From Microtetraspora glauca (GTDB lineage Bacteria > Actinomycetota > Actinomycetes > Streptomycetales > Streptomycetaceae), in contig JOFO01000015.1 of assembly GCA_000721275.1 (NCBI GenBank), positions 72,798 through 136,797 on the forward strand: 64,000 nucleotides of DNA, in the 5' to 3' direction. Position 1 is the first letter of the stretch, and each line of letters starts with the position of its first letter. A program made the translations under genes and the position numbers. This document shows, piece by piece, positions 16,483 through 26,965 of this stretch. The notes under the pieces were generated by a model. That model had not been told where the DNA came from, did no database searches, and worked only from the letters and a program-made list of their open reading frames with translations.

Positions 16483-17883
16483 ATGAACGCGAATCACCCT
16501 GAGATCAGCGCATCCACCCGAGGCCGGCAGGTCACCCTGCGCAGCGCCGCCGAGCTCGCCGACGCCCTGCCGTACGTGCTCGGCTTCCACCCGACCGACT
16601 CCATCGTGCTCATCGCCCTGCACGGTCCGAACGGACGCTTCGGCGGCCGGGTCAGGATCGGCATCCCCCGCGCCCCCGGCGAATGGGACGCGATCGCGGA
16701 CCGCCTCGCCGAGTGTCTCGTCGAGACCTCGGCGCAGCGCACCTCGCCGCCCGACGGCATCGTCGGCTTCCTCTGCCAGGACCCGGGTCCCGACGAGACC
16801 GCCCCCCAGGTCCACGAGCGGCTGCGCCCCCTCGCCCAGCGGCTCCGGACCGCCTGCGGAGCCCTCGACATCCCCGTCTACGAGGTGCTGTGCATCTCCG
16901 GAGGCCGCCACTTCTCGTACTGCTGCCCCGACACCCGCTGCTGCCCGCCCGACGGCACCCCGCTCGCCCTCAGCGGCACCTCGGTCATGGCCGCCGCGGC
17001 GGCGTACGCGGGCATCCAGGTCCGCGGCTCGCTGCGGGAGATGGAGGACGGCTTCAAGCCCACCGGAGGACCGGGGGAGGCGGAGCAGCGCGCCGCCCTC
17101 GACGCCGCCGCGGCCCGGATCGTGCCCCTCGTCCTGGAAGGGGCGGAGGAGCGGGTCAGGGCGCGGCTGCGCGAGACGACCCTCGCCCTCGCGGGCCGGC
17201 TCCTCGGCAGGTTCGCCGAACCGCCGCAGCGGGTCGGACCGGACGGCACCCGCCTCGGCCGGGCGGCGATCGACGCCGCCGACGACGCCCGGGTCGAACC
17301 CTCCGAGGCGGCGGCGGTCATCCTCGGGCTCCAGGACCGCATCACCCGCGACCGCCTCGCCGAATGGATGGAAGGACCCGAGGGCACCGCCGCCGTGCGG
17401 CTCTGGCGGGTCCTCGCCCGGCGCTGCGTCGCCCCCTACCAGGAGTACGCCGCCGCGCCGCTGACCCTGGCCGGCTGGGCCGCCTGGTCCACCGGCGACG
17501 AACCCACCGCCCGCGTCGCCCTCCACCTCGCCCTGGAGGCCGACCCGGAGTACGTCTTCGCGCGGCTGCTGCACCAGGCGTGCAACGACGGCCTCGAACC
17601 CGAGTCGCTCCGTTCCTGCTTGCGCCGCGAGCGCGAGGACCGCCTGGCGGCCGAGAAGGCCGCCGCGCACGCCCGCCGCTCCCGCACCCGCACGCGGACG
17701 CGGCCCCGCACCCGAGGAGCCCTCCCCGGCGGGCCCCGGCCGGCGCTCCCCAGGGCCGGGGCCGCCGGTGCCCGGCGGGGCGCCGGGGCGCCGGGCACGC
17801 GGCCCGCCGGACGCGCCTCCACCCGGCCGGGCGCCCCTGCCCCGCGGCACGGCGGCCGGCGCGGCACGAGGAGCGGGCGATGA
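16483..17883 (+). CDS. DUF4192 family protein
   Basis: A 466-residue actinobacterial protein of unknown function. Recognisable DUF4192 features are the opening [30 protein letters not shown] and the cysteine cluster [18 protein letters not shown]. Near the end comes [33 protein letters not shown], a TPR-like helical stretch. The last ~90 residues are Arg/Pro-rich and probably disordered. ATG at 16483 is preferred; an in-frame TTG at 16447 has no better ribosome site. It is divergent from recQ, as is common in Streptomyces, which suggests a link to DNA metabolism that nobody can read from the sequence alone. Confidence 0.85.
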   Translation: MNANHPEISASTRGRQVTLRSAAELADALPYVLGFHPTDSIVLIALHGPNGRFGGRVRIGIPRAPGEWDAIADRLAECLVETSAQRTSPPDGIVGFLCQDPGPDETAPQVHERLRPLAQRLRTACGALDIPVYEVLCISGGRHFSYCCPDTRCCPPDGTPLALSGTSVMAAAAAYAGIQVRGSLREMEDGFKPTGGPGEAEQRAALDAAAARIVPLVLEGAEERVRARLRETTLALAGRLLGRFAEPPQRVGPDGTRLGRAAIDAADDARVEPSEAAAVILGLQDRITRDRLAEWMEGPEGTAAVRLWRVLARRCVAPYQEYAAAPLTLAGWAAWSTGDEPTARVALHLALEADPEYVFARLLHQACNDGLEPESLRSCLRREREDRLAAEKAAAHARRSRTRTRTRPRTRGALPGGPRPALPRAGAAGARRGAGAPGTRPAGRASTRPGAPAPRHGGRRGTRSGR

Positions 17884-17998
17884 CGAGCGTGACCCCGCAC
17901 ACCACCCGGCCGTTCACCTCTGTGGCGGAGCCGGGCGAGCCGTGCCGCCGACCACCCGCCGGCCGTCCGGATCGCACAGAGAGCACGCCGCACCCCTC

Positions 17999-20053
17999 AT
18001 GGTCCTCAGCCCTGTCCCGGCCCCCGGACGCCCGACGGAACAGCCCGCCGGGCAACCGTCCGGACCCGGCGGCGGCCCCGCCGCCCCCGGGGCCCGCCCC
18101 GGAGAACTCCCGCCGGTCCACGACGCGCTCCTCTGCGTCGCCCTGCCCGCCTTCGCCGTCTCTCCCCGGCACGGCCAGCTCACCGGACACGGCCCCGAAG
18201 GCGTGTACGCGTCGGGCCGGCGGCTCCTCGCCCGCAGCGTCCTGCGGGTCGCCGGGCGCGAGCCCGTCCCCCTCCAGGGACGGCTCGCCGCCGCCGACCG
18301 GGCCGTGTTCGCCGGCGCCCTCCGGGGCCCCGGCGACACCGGGCCCGACCCGGCCGTCACCGTCGAGCGCTCCCGCGGCGCCGACGGAACCGAGCGGATC
18401 ACCTTCCGCAGCGCCGCCCCCCGCCCCGTCCGCCTCCCGGTGGAGCTCGCTCTGGGCACGGATCTCGCGGAGCTGGCGGCGGTCGCGTCCGGCCGCAGCC
18501 GCCCCGAGCTCAGAGCCGCCGTCCACGGCACCGGCCTCCGCTGGGCCTCGCCCGACGGACGGACCGTCACCGTCACGGCCGACCCGGCCCCGACGGACGC
18601 CCTGGCGGCGGCCGGGGTCCTGCGCTGGGACACCGACCTCGCCCCCGGCGGCGCCCTCACCCTCCACCTCCGGCTGCACACCGGACGGACCCCCGGCGCC
18701 ACCCCGCCCGGCGGTGCCCGCCCCGGCGGCCACCTGCTCTCCGACGCGCAGGCGGAGGGCGACGACCGGAGGCCCGGCGAACTGCTCCGCACCTCCGCCG
18801 AGGACCTGCGGGCCCTCCTCCAGCGCGACCCCGCGCACCCGGCCGACGTCCATCTCGCGGCCGGCGTCCCGTGGCGCTGCGGCCCCGTCACCGCGGAGGC
18901 ACTCTGGGCGGCCCGCATGGCCCTGCCGCTCGGCACCCGGCTCGCCGTCACCACGCTCCGCGCCCTCGGCCGCACCCAGCTCACCACCGGCGCCGAGGCC
19001 GGCCGCCTCCCCGGCCCGCTGCGGGACGCCGGTCCGCGGCTCCCGCCCCGCTGCACCGGAGTCGAGGCCACCCTCGCCTTCCCCGTCGTCCTCGCCGAAG
19101 CCCGGCGGTGGGGCCTCCCCGCAGCCGACCTCGACGAGCTCCTTCCGGTGGCGGAGCGCTGCCTCGGCTGGCTGCGCCACCGCCTCGACGCGGACGGGCT
19201 CCTGCCGGACCCGGCTCCCGGCGAGCCCTGGCGGGCCGAGACCCAGGCCCACGCCCACCGGGCCGCCCTGCTCGGGGCCGACCTCCTCGACGCCTGCGGG
19301 CGCCCCGGTGCGGCCGGCCTCCGCGCCGCTGCCCGTACCCTCCGCGAACGCTTCCGGAGCGCCCTTTGGCTCGACGACCCGTCCGGCGGCCGGCCCGCCG
19401 CCGCCCGGGGACCGGAGGGACGGATCTGGAACCAGCTCGGCGGATGGGCCGCCCACCTCCTCGACACCGGACTCCTCGGCGGCGGCCGGTACGCCCAGGG
19501 GCTGCTCGACCGGGCGGAGACCGAACAGGTCGCGCGCCTGCTCGGCACCCCGGCGCTCGACTCGGGCTGGGGGCTCCGCGGCCTCGGCGCCAAGGAACCC
19601 GGCCACAACCCCTTCGGCCACCGGGCCGGAGCCGTCCGGGTCCACGAGACGGCCGTCGCCGTCGCGGGCCTGGCCGCCGCCGGATACGAGAAGGAAGCCG
19701 CCGCCCTGCTGCGGGGGCTGCTCGACGCCGCCGAACACTTCGGGTACCGGCTGCCCGAGATGTACGCGGGCGAGCAGCGCACCGCCGGCGCCCAGCCCGT
19801 GCCGCATCCGGCCGCCTGCCGGCCCGCCGCCGTCGCGGCGGCCGGAGCGGTGCACGCGCTCGCCGCCCTCGCCGGGATCCGCCCCGACGCCCCCGGCGGG
19901 AGCGTCGCCGTCCAGCCGATGCCCTCGGCGCCGCTGGGAGCGATCCGGTTTGCCGGGCTCGTGGTCGCCGGTGAACCCTTCGCCGTGCGGGTGAGCCGCC
20001 TCGGACTCGGTATGGTCGAAGAGGCCGCCGAGGGTCTGCAGCTGGGGGTGTGA
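17999..20053 (+). CDS. Glycogen-debranching-enzyme-like protein (N-terminal domain plus (alpha/alpha)6 barrel)
   Basis: A 684-residue protein. An N-terminal beta domain (VHDALLCVALPAF...GHGPEGVYASGRRLLARSVLRVAGREP, roughly residues 40-230) resembles the glycogen debranching enzyme N-terminal domain. A C-terminal helical barrel follows, with WNQLGGWAAHLLDTGL, SGWGLRGLGAKEPGHNPFGHRAGAVRVHETAVAVAGL and YRLPEMYAGEQR, as in amylo-alpha-1,6-glucosidases. It is probably a glycoside hydrolase or phosphorylase on alpha-glucans; the substrate is uncertain. The ATG start has only a weak upstream GAGAG, so the true start could be earlier. It lies 115 nt after the DUF4192 gene. Confidence 0.8.
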   Translation: MVLSPVPAPGRPTEQPAGQPSGPGGGPAAPGARPGELPPVHDALLCVALPAFAVSPRHGQLTGHGPEGVYASGRRLLARSVLRVAGREPVPLQGRLAAADRAVFAGALRGPGDTGPDPAVTVERSRGADGTERITFRSAAPRPVRLPVELALGTDLAELAAVASGRSRPELRAAVHGTGLRWASPDGRTVTVTADPAPTDALAAAGVLRWDTDLAPGGALTLHLRLHTGRTPGATPPGGARPGGHLLSDAQAEGDDRRPGELLRTSAEDLRALLQRDPAHPADVHLAAGVPWRCGPVTAEALWAARMALPLGTRLAVTTLRALGRTQLTTGAEAGRLPGPLRDAGPRLPPRCTGVEATLAFPVVLAEARRWGLPAADLDELLPVAERCLGWLRHRLDADGLLPDPAPGEPWRAETQAHAHRAALLGADLLDACGRPGAAGLRAAARTLRERFRSALWLDDPSGGRPAAARGPEGRIWNQLGGWAAHLLDTGLLGGGRYAQGLLDRAETEQVARLLGTPALDSGWGLRGLGAKEPGHNPFGHRAGAVRVHETAVAVAGLAAAGYEKEAAALLRGLLDAAEHFGYRLPEMYAGEQRTAGAQPVPHPAACRPAAVAAAGAVHALAALAGIRPDAPGGSVAVQPMPSAPLGAIRFAGLVVAGEPFAVRVSRLGLGMVEEAAEGLQLGV

Positions 20054-20133
20054 CGGATGCCGGGCACGGAGACGAGGAAGTCCTCGCGACCAGGTGACGA
20101 AGTCGCGGACGGAGCACGCGAGGGGCGTGTTTA

Positions 20134-20148
20134 TCGTCAGGAAGACGA
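20134..20148. promoter_or_regulatory. Dyad just upstream of the Nudix regulator gene
   Basis: TCGTC, 5 nt, GACGA is a perfect inverted repeat 13 nt before the start codon, with imperfect outer arms (TTTA / CTAT). NrtR-type Nudix regulators commonly bind such dyads at their own promoters, so autoregulation is plausible. Confidence 0.4.
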
Positions 20149-20161
20149 CTATGATCGCGGC

Positions 20162-20926
20162 ATGTCTCCCTACGACCCGTCGGCCTTCCCGCCCTTCGCT
20201 GTCACCGTCGACCTGGTCGTCCTCACCGTGCGGAGCCACGCCCTGTGCACCCTGGTCGTCCGCAGGGGAGAAGCGCCCTTCAAGGGACGGTGGGCGCTGC
20301 CCGGAGGCTTCGTCCGCGACGACGAGGACCTCGGCGCCGCCGCCGCGCGGGAGCTGGCCGAGGAGACCGGACTGCGCGCCCACGATCCGTCGGCCGCCCA
20401 CCCGGTGCCGGACAACGGCGCGCACCTGGAACAGCTCGCCACCTACGGGGCGCCCGAGCGCGACCCGCGGATGCGGGTGGTGAGCGTCGCGCACCTCGCG
20501 CTCGCCCCCGACCTGCCGGCGCCCCGGCCCGGCGGCGACGCCCACGGCGCGCGCTGGGCGCCCGTCGAGGAACTGCTCGACCAGGCACGGGCGGCGGGAA
20601 GCGACTCTCCGGACGCGCTCGCCTTCGACCACGCGCAGATCCTGTCCGACGGGGTGGAGCGGGCCCGCTCCAAGATCGAGTACTCCTCGCTCGCCACCGC
20701 GTTCTGCCCGCCGGAGTTCACCGTCGGCGAGCTGCGCCGGGTCTACGAAGCCGTCTGGGGCGTCTCGCTCGATCCGCGCAACTTCCACCGCAAGGTCACC
20801 GGCACCCCCGGCTTCCTGGTGCCGACCGGCGGGACCACCACCCGTCAGGGAGGGCGCCCCGCCCAGCTGTTCAGGGCCGGCGGCGCCACCCTGCTCAACC
20901 CCCCGATGCTGCGCCCCGAGGTCTGA
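20162..20926 (+). CDS. Nudix domain protein with C-terminal winged helix (NrtR-like)
   Basis: A 254-residue protein. Residues ~10-150 are a Nudix domain with a complete Nudix box: GFVRDDE, then RELAEETGL. Residues ~160-240 ([50 protein letters not shown]) form the winged helix found in NrtR regulators. NrtR proteins sense ADP-ribose and control NAD metabolism, and many have lost catalysis; here every signature residue is kept, so hydrolysis of ADP-ribose or a related compound remains possible. The ATG at 20162 is preferred over 20057 because the earlier one runs through the promoter dyad. Confidence 0.87.
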   Translation: MSPYDPSAFPPFAVTVDLVVLTVRSHALCTLVVRRGEAPFKGRWALPGGFVRDDEDLGAAAARELAEETGLRAHDPSAAHPVPDNGAHLEQLATYGAPERDPRMRVVSVAHLALAPDLPAPRPGGDAHGARWAPVEELLDQARAAGSDSPDALAFDHAQILSDGVERARSKIEYSSLATAFCPPEFTVGELRRVYEAVWGVSLDPRNFHRKVTGTPGFLVPTGGTTTRQGGRPAQLFRAGGATLLNPPMLRPEV

Positions 20927-21048
20927 GGCAGGCGCGGTCCGCCGCCCCCGAGGCGGCAACCCTGCGGCAAAAGTCCGAAATCTGGCGTTATCTTGCTGCG
21001 ATAGCGCCGCCCTGCCGCGGAGCGGTGACACCTACCGCGAGAGAAGCG

Positions 21049-22800
21049 ATGCTCCAGGCCATCGGACTGACCAGCACCCCCCGCCGCGATCGCCCGCCCG
21101 CCGTGGACGATCTGACCTTCGAAGCGCCGACGGGAGCCGTGACCGCCCTCGTCGGCCCCCCGGGCTCCGGGAAGACCGCCGCCCTGCGGCTGCTCCTGGA
21201 GCTCGACCCGGGGCGGGGGCTCACCTACTTCCGGGGGCGGCCGCTGCACCGGATCGCCCAGCCGGCGCGCGAGATCGGCGTGGTCCTCGGCGACGTGCCG
21301 GGGCACCCGTCCCGCACCGTGCGCGGACAGCTGCGGATGCTCGCCGCGGGAGCGGGAGTTCCGGTCGCCCGGGCCGACGAGGTGATCCGCGCCGTGGGGC
21401 TCGGCGGGCTCGAAGGACGGCGGCTCGGCACCCTGCCGCGCGGGGCCGACCGCCGACTCGCGCTGGCCGCCGCCCTGTTGGGGGAGCCGCACACACTCCT
21501 CCTGGACGATCCCGGAGCCGGACTGTCCCCGGCGGAACGGACCCGGCTGCACGAACTGCTGCGCGCGCACGCGCGGGCCGGAGGAACCGTCCTCTACACG
21601 ACGAGGGACCCCAAGGACGCCGCCCGCCACGCCGACCACGTCGTCACCCTCGACGCCGGGCGGCTGGTCGCCGCCCAGGACGCCGGCGACTTCGCCCGCA
21701 CCCGGCTGCGGCCGAGGGTCGCCGTCCGGTCCCCGCAGGCCGCGCGTCTCGCCGCCGCCGTCACCCAGGAGGCGCGCTCGGCCCGCCGCCCGGTCGAGGT
21801 CGTCACCGACGACGGCACCCTCCTCCACGTGTACGGCGGCGACTGCGCCCAGGTCGGGGACATCGCGTTCCGGCACGGCGTACCGGTCCACCGGCTCACG
21901 GAGGAGACGGGGGAGACAGCGGAGGCGGACCCGGGCCCCGCCGGGACCACGGCGGAGGGGGCGCGCGATGCCGGCCCGGTGCCGGGCGCCCCCGCTCCGG
22001 ACCGGGCGAGGGCGGCGCGCCGGCCGGTCCGGTCGCCGCTGCGCCCGCTCCGGTACGAGCTGCGCCGGGCCCTCGGCGTACCGTCCACGGGGCTGGTGAC
22101 GGTGGGCGTCCTCGCGGTGTCGGCCGTGCTCGCGGTGCTGCTCGGCAGGGGCGGCGGGACCCCGCTCCCCGCGGTACTGGCCGCCTGGCCCGACCTCCTG
22201 CCGCTGCCGCCCGCCGCCCTCGGCGCCGGTCTGCTCGGCGCCCTCTCCTTCGGCGAGGAGTACCGCTACCCCGCGCTGGCCGCGGGGCGCGGGGCGGTGC
22301 CGCGGCGGCTCGCGCTGCTGCTGGCCAAGCTGGCCGTGGCGGCGGGCGGCGCGCTGCTCCTCGGCGCGCTGGTGGCGGCGACCGACCTGGCGGCCCTCCG
22401 GCTCTGCTACGGACCGGAATTGATCTCCGTGCCGGACAACTGGGGCCTCATGGCGGCGAGTTGGCTGGCACTCTCGGTGGGCTGTGCGTGGGCGGGGGTG
22501 CTGGGGGCCGGAGTGTTCCGGGCCGCGGCGGCCGGGGTGGCGGCGGTGCTCTTCGTGCCGGTCGCCCTCGTTCCGGTGCTGGGTCACGTGATGAGCGGCC
22601 CCGCGGTCCGGTCGGTCGCCGGACTGCCCGGCCGGCTGGGCGAGTTCGCCGGACCGCGCTGGGCGCCGTCGCTGGATCGCTGGATCGCCGGGGCGCTGGA
22701 GGTGGTCGGGCAGCCCGCCGGTGTGGCCCTCGGTCTCACGTTGACGGTTCTGCTGTGCGCCTATGTGTTCACGGGCCTTCGCCCGCAGGCCCGTTGGTGA
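21049..22800 (+). CDS. ABC protein: degenerate ATPase fused to membrane domain
   Basis: A 583-residue fusion. Residues 1-~290 are an ABC ATPase with intact Walker A GPPGSGKT (36-43). The other motifs are eroded: Q-loop Gln replaced by Gly (~81), signature LPRGA for LSGGQ (129-133), Walker B LLLDD with Asp for the catalytic Glu (154), and Arg186 where the H-loop His should be. After a Pro/Ala linker, residues ~350-583 carry about six hydrophobic segments of an ABC-2-type permease. Export is the family role, but ATP hydrolysis is doubtful. It lies upstream of whiH on the same strand, without a clear terminator between. Confidence 0.82.
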   Translation: MLQAIGLTSTPRRDRPPAVDDLTFEAPTGAVTALVGPPGSGKTAALRLLLELDPGRGLTYFRGRPLHRIAQPAREIGVVLGDVPGHPSRTVRGQLRMLAAGAGVPVARADEVIRAVGLGGLEGRRLGTLPRGADRRLALAAALLGEPHTLLLDDPGAGLSPAERTRLHELLRAHARAGGTVLYTTRDPKDAARHADHVVTLDAGRLVAAQDAGDFARTRLRPRVAVRSPQAARLAAAVTQEARSARRPVEVVTDDGTLLHVYGGDCAQVGDIAFRHGVPVHRLTEETGETAEADPGPAGTTAEGARDAGPVPGAPAPDRARAARRPVRSPLRPLRYELRRALGVPSTGLVTVGVLAVSAVLAVLLGRGGGTPLPAVLAAWPDLLPLPPAALGAGLLGALSFGEEYRYPALAAGRGAVPRRLALLLAKLAVAAGGALLLGALVAATDLAALRLCYGPELISVPDNWGLMAASWLALSVGCAWAGVLGAGVFRAAAAGVAAVLFVPVALVPVLGHVMSGPAVRSVAGLPGRLGEFAGPRWAPSLDRWIAGALEVVGQPAGVALGLTLTVLLCAYVFTGLRPQARW

Positions 22801-22872
22801 TCACTTCCGGATCGCCCGGTTCCGTTTGGCGCACAACTCCCTTGAGAAATGCCGCTTATGTCCCAATAATCG

Positions 22873-22897
22873 TCAATTGCGCATCGGGTGCCGATCA
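22873..22897 (+). promoter_or_regulatory. Candidate sigma-WhiG promoter of whiH
   Basis: GCCGATCA at 22890-22897 is close to the WhiG/flagellar-type -10 GCCGATAA. A TCAA lies upstream at 22873-22876, but the 13-nt gap is shorter than the usual 15-16, so the -35 match is weak. It is 63 nt before the GTG. In S. coelicolor whiH depends on sigma-WhiG, which is the reason for the call. Confidence 0.55.
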
Positions 22898-22960
22898 CCC
22901 TTTCGTGTGCTTTTCACCAAAGACCTCAAGGGTCACGGAGGCCACGCCGACAAAGGATGC

Positions 22961-23851
22961 GTGAGTACCCTTGCGCACACGATGATGACCGCCGCCCGTT
23001 CCGTCGACTCCGGCCTCGGCGCCCCGGGCGATCTCGACCGCTATCCCTACACGGAGGCCCCCGCCGCCGACCGCGTGAGCCCGCCCTCCTGGGAGGGGGT
23101 GGACACCGACCTCGGCCGCGTCGGCCGCCGCACCGCCGGCAGCCGGGGCCGCGGCCTCCACGGCCAGCTCGTCCAGCAGCTCGGCCAGATGATCGTCTCC
23201 GGCGACCTCGGCGCCGACCGCCCCCTCGTCCCCGAGGAGATCGGCCAGCGCTTCGAGGTCTCGCGCACCGTCGTGCGCGAGTCCCTGCGCGTCCTGGAGG
23301 CCAAGGGCCTCGTCAGCGCCCGGCCCAACGTCGGCACCCGGGTCCGTCCGGTCAGCGACTGGAACCTGCTCGACCCCGACATCATCGAGTGGCGCGCCTT
23401 CGGGCCGCAGCGCGACGACCAGCGGCGGGAGCTGAACGAGCTGCGCTGGACCATCGAGCCGCTGGCCGCCCGCCTCGCCGCCGGCCACGGCCGCGAGGAC
23501 GTGCAGCAGCGCCTCTCCGACATGGTCGAGATCATGGGGCACGCGTACGCGCAGGGTGACGGGATCACCTTCTCCCGGGCCGACACCGAGTTCCACTCCC
23601 TGCTCATCCAGCTCGCCGGGAACCGCATGCTGGAGCACCTGTCCGGCATCGTCGCCGCCGCACTCCAGGTGTCCGGGGGCCCCGCGACCGGCTGTGACCG
23701 CCCCAGCGAGAGCTGCCTGGCGCACCACGCCCGGATCGTCGACGCCCTCGCCGCCGGGGACGCCTACGCGGCCGAGAGCGCCATGCGCCAACTGCTCACG
23801 GTCCACCCCGAGGTGGAACCCCGCGTGGTTCCCGCCCCCCGCGAACACTGA
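22961..23851 (+). CDS. whiH: WhiH, GntR/FadR-family sporulation regulator
   Basis: A 296-residue regulator placed directly before hrdB, the position of whiH in Streptomyces. The winged helix (about residues 65-125) reads LHGQLVQQLGQMIVSGDLGADRPLVPEEIGQRFEVSRTVVRESLRVLEAKGLV. An FCD ligand-binding domain follows, with metal-type histidines in DTEFHSLLIQ and LAHHARIVDAL. In Streptomyces WhiH is needed for aerial hyphae to form sporulation septa and represses its own gene. The GTG start has AAAGGA 4 nt upstream. A strong terminator follows. Identity rests on context plus family, and is confident. Confidence 0.88.
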   Translation: MSTLAHTMMTAARSVDSGLGAPGDLDRYPYTEAPAADRVSPPSWEGVDTDLGRVGRRTAGSRGRGLHGQLVQQLGQMIVSGDLGADRPLVPEEIGQRFEVSRTVVRESLRVLEAKGLVSARPNVGTRVRPVSDWNLLDPDIIEWRAFGPQRDDQRRELNELRWTIEPLAARLAAGHGREDVQQRLSDMVEIMGHAYAQGDGITFSRADTEFHSLLIQLAGNRMLEHLSGIVAAALQVSGGPATGCDRPSESCLAHHARIVDALAAGDAYAAESAMRQLLTVHPEVEPRVVPAPREH

Positions 23852-23911
23852 ATCCGCGGACCGTGGCCGGAAGCGCACGGGCGCGTACGCAGGGAGAGCC
23901 GCCGGGTCCGA

Positions 23912-23952
23912 GCGCGGTCCGGGGAGCCCGGAAGGGGTTCCCCGGACCGCGC
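23912..23952 (+). terminator. Terminator between whiH and hrdB
   Basis: A perfect 14-bp stem (GCGCGGTCCGGGGA and its complement) with a 13-nt loop. It separates the developmental regulator gene from the housekeeping sigma gene. The rest of the 381-nt gap holds the hrdB promoter and a leader of about 155 nt. Confidence 0.82.
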
Positions 23953-24041
23953 CAGGGTGCCGGCGGCGCCGAATGTACGCTTGAGGCCCTTCCGTCCGGT
24001 TCGTCGCGGATGCGGTGTGACTCGGGACACGAAGATTGGGC

Positions 24042-24068
24042 GTAACACTCCTCCGAGCCGTGCGATGA
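24042..24068 (+). promoter_or_regulatory. Candidate hrdB promoter of the ShbA type
   Basis: GTAACA at 24042-24047 and CGATGA at 24063-24068, 15 nt apart, fit my recollection of the -35/-10 pair used by the ECF sigma factor ShbA at hrdB promoters. It differs from the HrdB consensus TTGAC/TAGRAT. The transcript would begin near 24075, leaving a leader of about 155 nt. Confidence 0.55.
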
Positions 24069-24232
24069 CCTAAGAGGTGACAGCCGAGGAAGGAATACAG
24101 CAGCCGGTGCAGGCGCTGTGCAGTTCCCCGGTCCAGCCCGCGCCGTCGGCTCATTCCCCGTCGACGGTCGTCGGCTCCGGCCCGATCCCGGGCGGGGCCG
24201 GAAGCCGTTTCCATCGTTCCGAGAGGTTGTTC

Positions 24233-25786
<1,554 letters not shown>

Positions 25787-25846
25787 CGCGACCGCCTCGG
25801 CGGATCCCCGGGGATCAGTCGAGGCGCGCGACAGGCGCAGAGCAGT

Positions 25847-25891
25847 GGCCGAAGGGCCCGGTCTCCCGTTCGGGAACCGGGCCCTTCGGCC
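25847..25891 (+). terminator. Strong terminator after hrdB
   Basis: A perfect 16-bp stem (GGCCGAAGGGCCCGGT and its complement). The 13-nt loop can itself pair (TCCC/GGGA). It begins 61 nt after the stop. Confidence 0.9.
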
Positions 25892-25964
25892 GTTCGCGCG
25901 TGCAGGGGGCCCGTCCGTGAAGGACGCTGGGTGAACGGATATCTGCGGAGAGTCAGGAGGCTCC

Positions 25965-26786
25965 ATGCGTGGTCCCTTCGCCCGAACGATGACGGGTGCC
26001 CTGGGTCTGATCACGGCGGCGGCCGGACAGGTGGCCTGGGCCGCCCCGGCCGGCGCGGACAGCGTCGTGGTGGGCGGCAGCCCGGCCGCGATCGCCGAGG
26101 CGCCCTGGGTGGTGGCGCTGTCCAGCCGTGACCGGTTCGGAGGTACGCGGGCGGGTCAGTTCTGCGGCGGCGTCGTCGTGGCGCCCACCAAGGTGCTGAC
26201 CGCGGCGCACTGCCTGGGCCGCGACGTGCTCGGCGGCGCCCCCTGGCAGCTCCCCGACTTCTCGGTGATCGCCGGCCGGGCGGCGCTGCGCGGACAGGGC
26301 GGGCAGGAGGTACGGGTCGCGGACACCTGGGTGAACCCGGATTACGACCCGTCCACCAACGCGGGCGACCTCGCGGTGCTCACGCTCGCCACGGCCCTGC
26401 CGCAATCCCACGTGATCAAGGTGGCGTCGGCCGGGGACGCGGCGGAGGCGCCGGGGACGGCGGCGGAGGTGTACGGCTGGGGCGACACGACCGGGAACGG
26501 CGGCTACGCCTCCTCGCTCCACTCGGCCCGCGTCCAGGTCCTGCCGGACACGACCTGCGAGCGGGCGTATCCGGGGCGCTTCGGCGGCGTCTCGTACCGC
26601 CGGGACAGCATGCTGTGCGCCGGAGACCCGGCGGGCGGCCGGGACGCCTGTCAGGGCGACAGCGGCGGTCCGCTGGTGGCCCGGGGGGTGCTGGTCGGGC
26701 TGGTGTCGTGGGGGAGCGGCTGCGGCCAGGCGGAGAACCCCGGCGTGTACACGCGGGTCTCCACGGTGCTGCCCGAGCGGTATTGA
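25965..26786 (+). CDS. Secreted trypsin-like serine protease
   Basis: A 273-residue S1-family protease. An N-terminal signal peptide (~31 residues, ending around AAPAGADS) is followed by the mature start VVVGGSP, where a trypsin would have IVGG. The triad is complete: His82 (TAAHC), Asp135 (GDLAVLTL), Ser233 (QGDSGGPL). Asp228, six residues before the serine, sits at the base of the S1 pocket and predicts cleavage after Arg or Lys. Cysteine pairs at the expected places suggest disulfides. The ATG has AGGAGG 4 nt upstream. It is a single-gene unit between hrdB and a bidirectional terminator. Confidence 0.93.
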   Translation: MRGPFARTMTGALGLITAAAGQVAWAAPAGADSVVVGGSPAAIAEAPWVVALSSRDRFGGTRAGQFCGGVVVAPTKVLTAAHCLGRDVLGGAPWQLPDFSVIAGRAALRGQGGQEVRVADTWVNPDYDPSTNAGDLAVLTLATALPQSHVIKVASAGDAAEAPGTAAEVYGWGDTTGNGGYASSLHSARVQVLPDTTCERAYPGRFGGVSYRRDSMLCAGDPAGGRDACQGDSGGPLVARGVLVGLVSWGSGCGQAENPGVYTRVSTVLPERY

Positions 26787-26880
26787 GCGGGATGCCCGGG
26801 CGGCACTGACTGGGGCAGGGGCGTGCGGATCCCGTACGCCGCTGAGCCCTGTGGCGTCAGGCGCCGCACGGGTACGAGAA

Positions 26881-26917
26881 CGGGCGGTCGTCCCCTGGTC
26901 GAGGGGACGACCGCCCG
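26881..26917. terminator. Bidirectional terminator, protease gene / zinc-ribbon gene
   Basis: A perfect 15-bp stem (CGGGCGGTCGTCCCC and its complement) with a 7-nt loop, in the gap between two convergent genes. It lacks T-runs on both sides. Confidence 0.9.
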
Positions 26918-26965
26918 TCGTCCGGTCTCAGCGACCGGCCCTGAGCTCGTCGTGGATGCGCGGCG

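Noticed and set aside
14158..17850. recQ extended upstream to a 1230-residue protein
   Set aside because: The extra 500 residues are the antisense of the DUF4192 gene and cross the divergent promoter. The ATG at 16341 gives a normal RecQ start.
16683..19994. A long plus-strand frame through the DUF4192 and debranching genes, including an ATG at 17880 that overlaps the DUF4192 stop
   Set aside because: The ATGA overlap looks attractive, but the product is Arg/Pro/Ser-rich nonsense. The other frame gives a recognisable glycogen-debranching-like protein.
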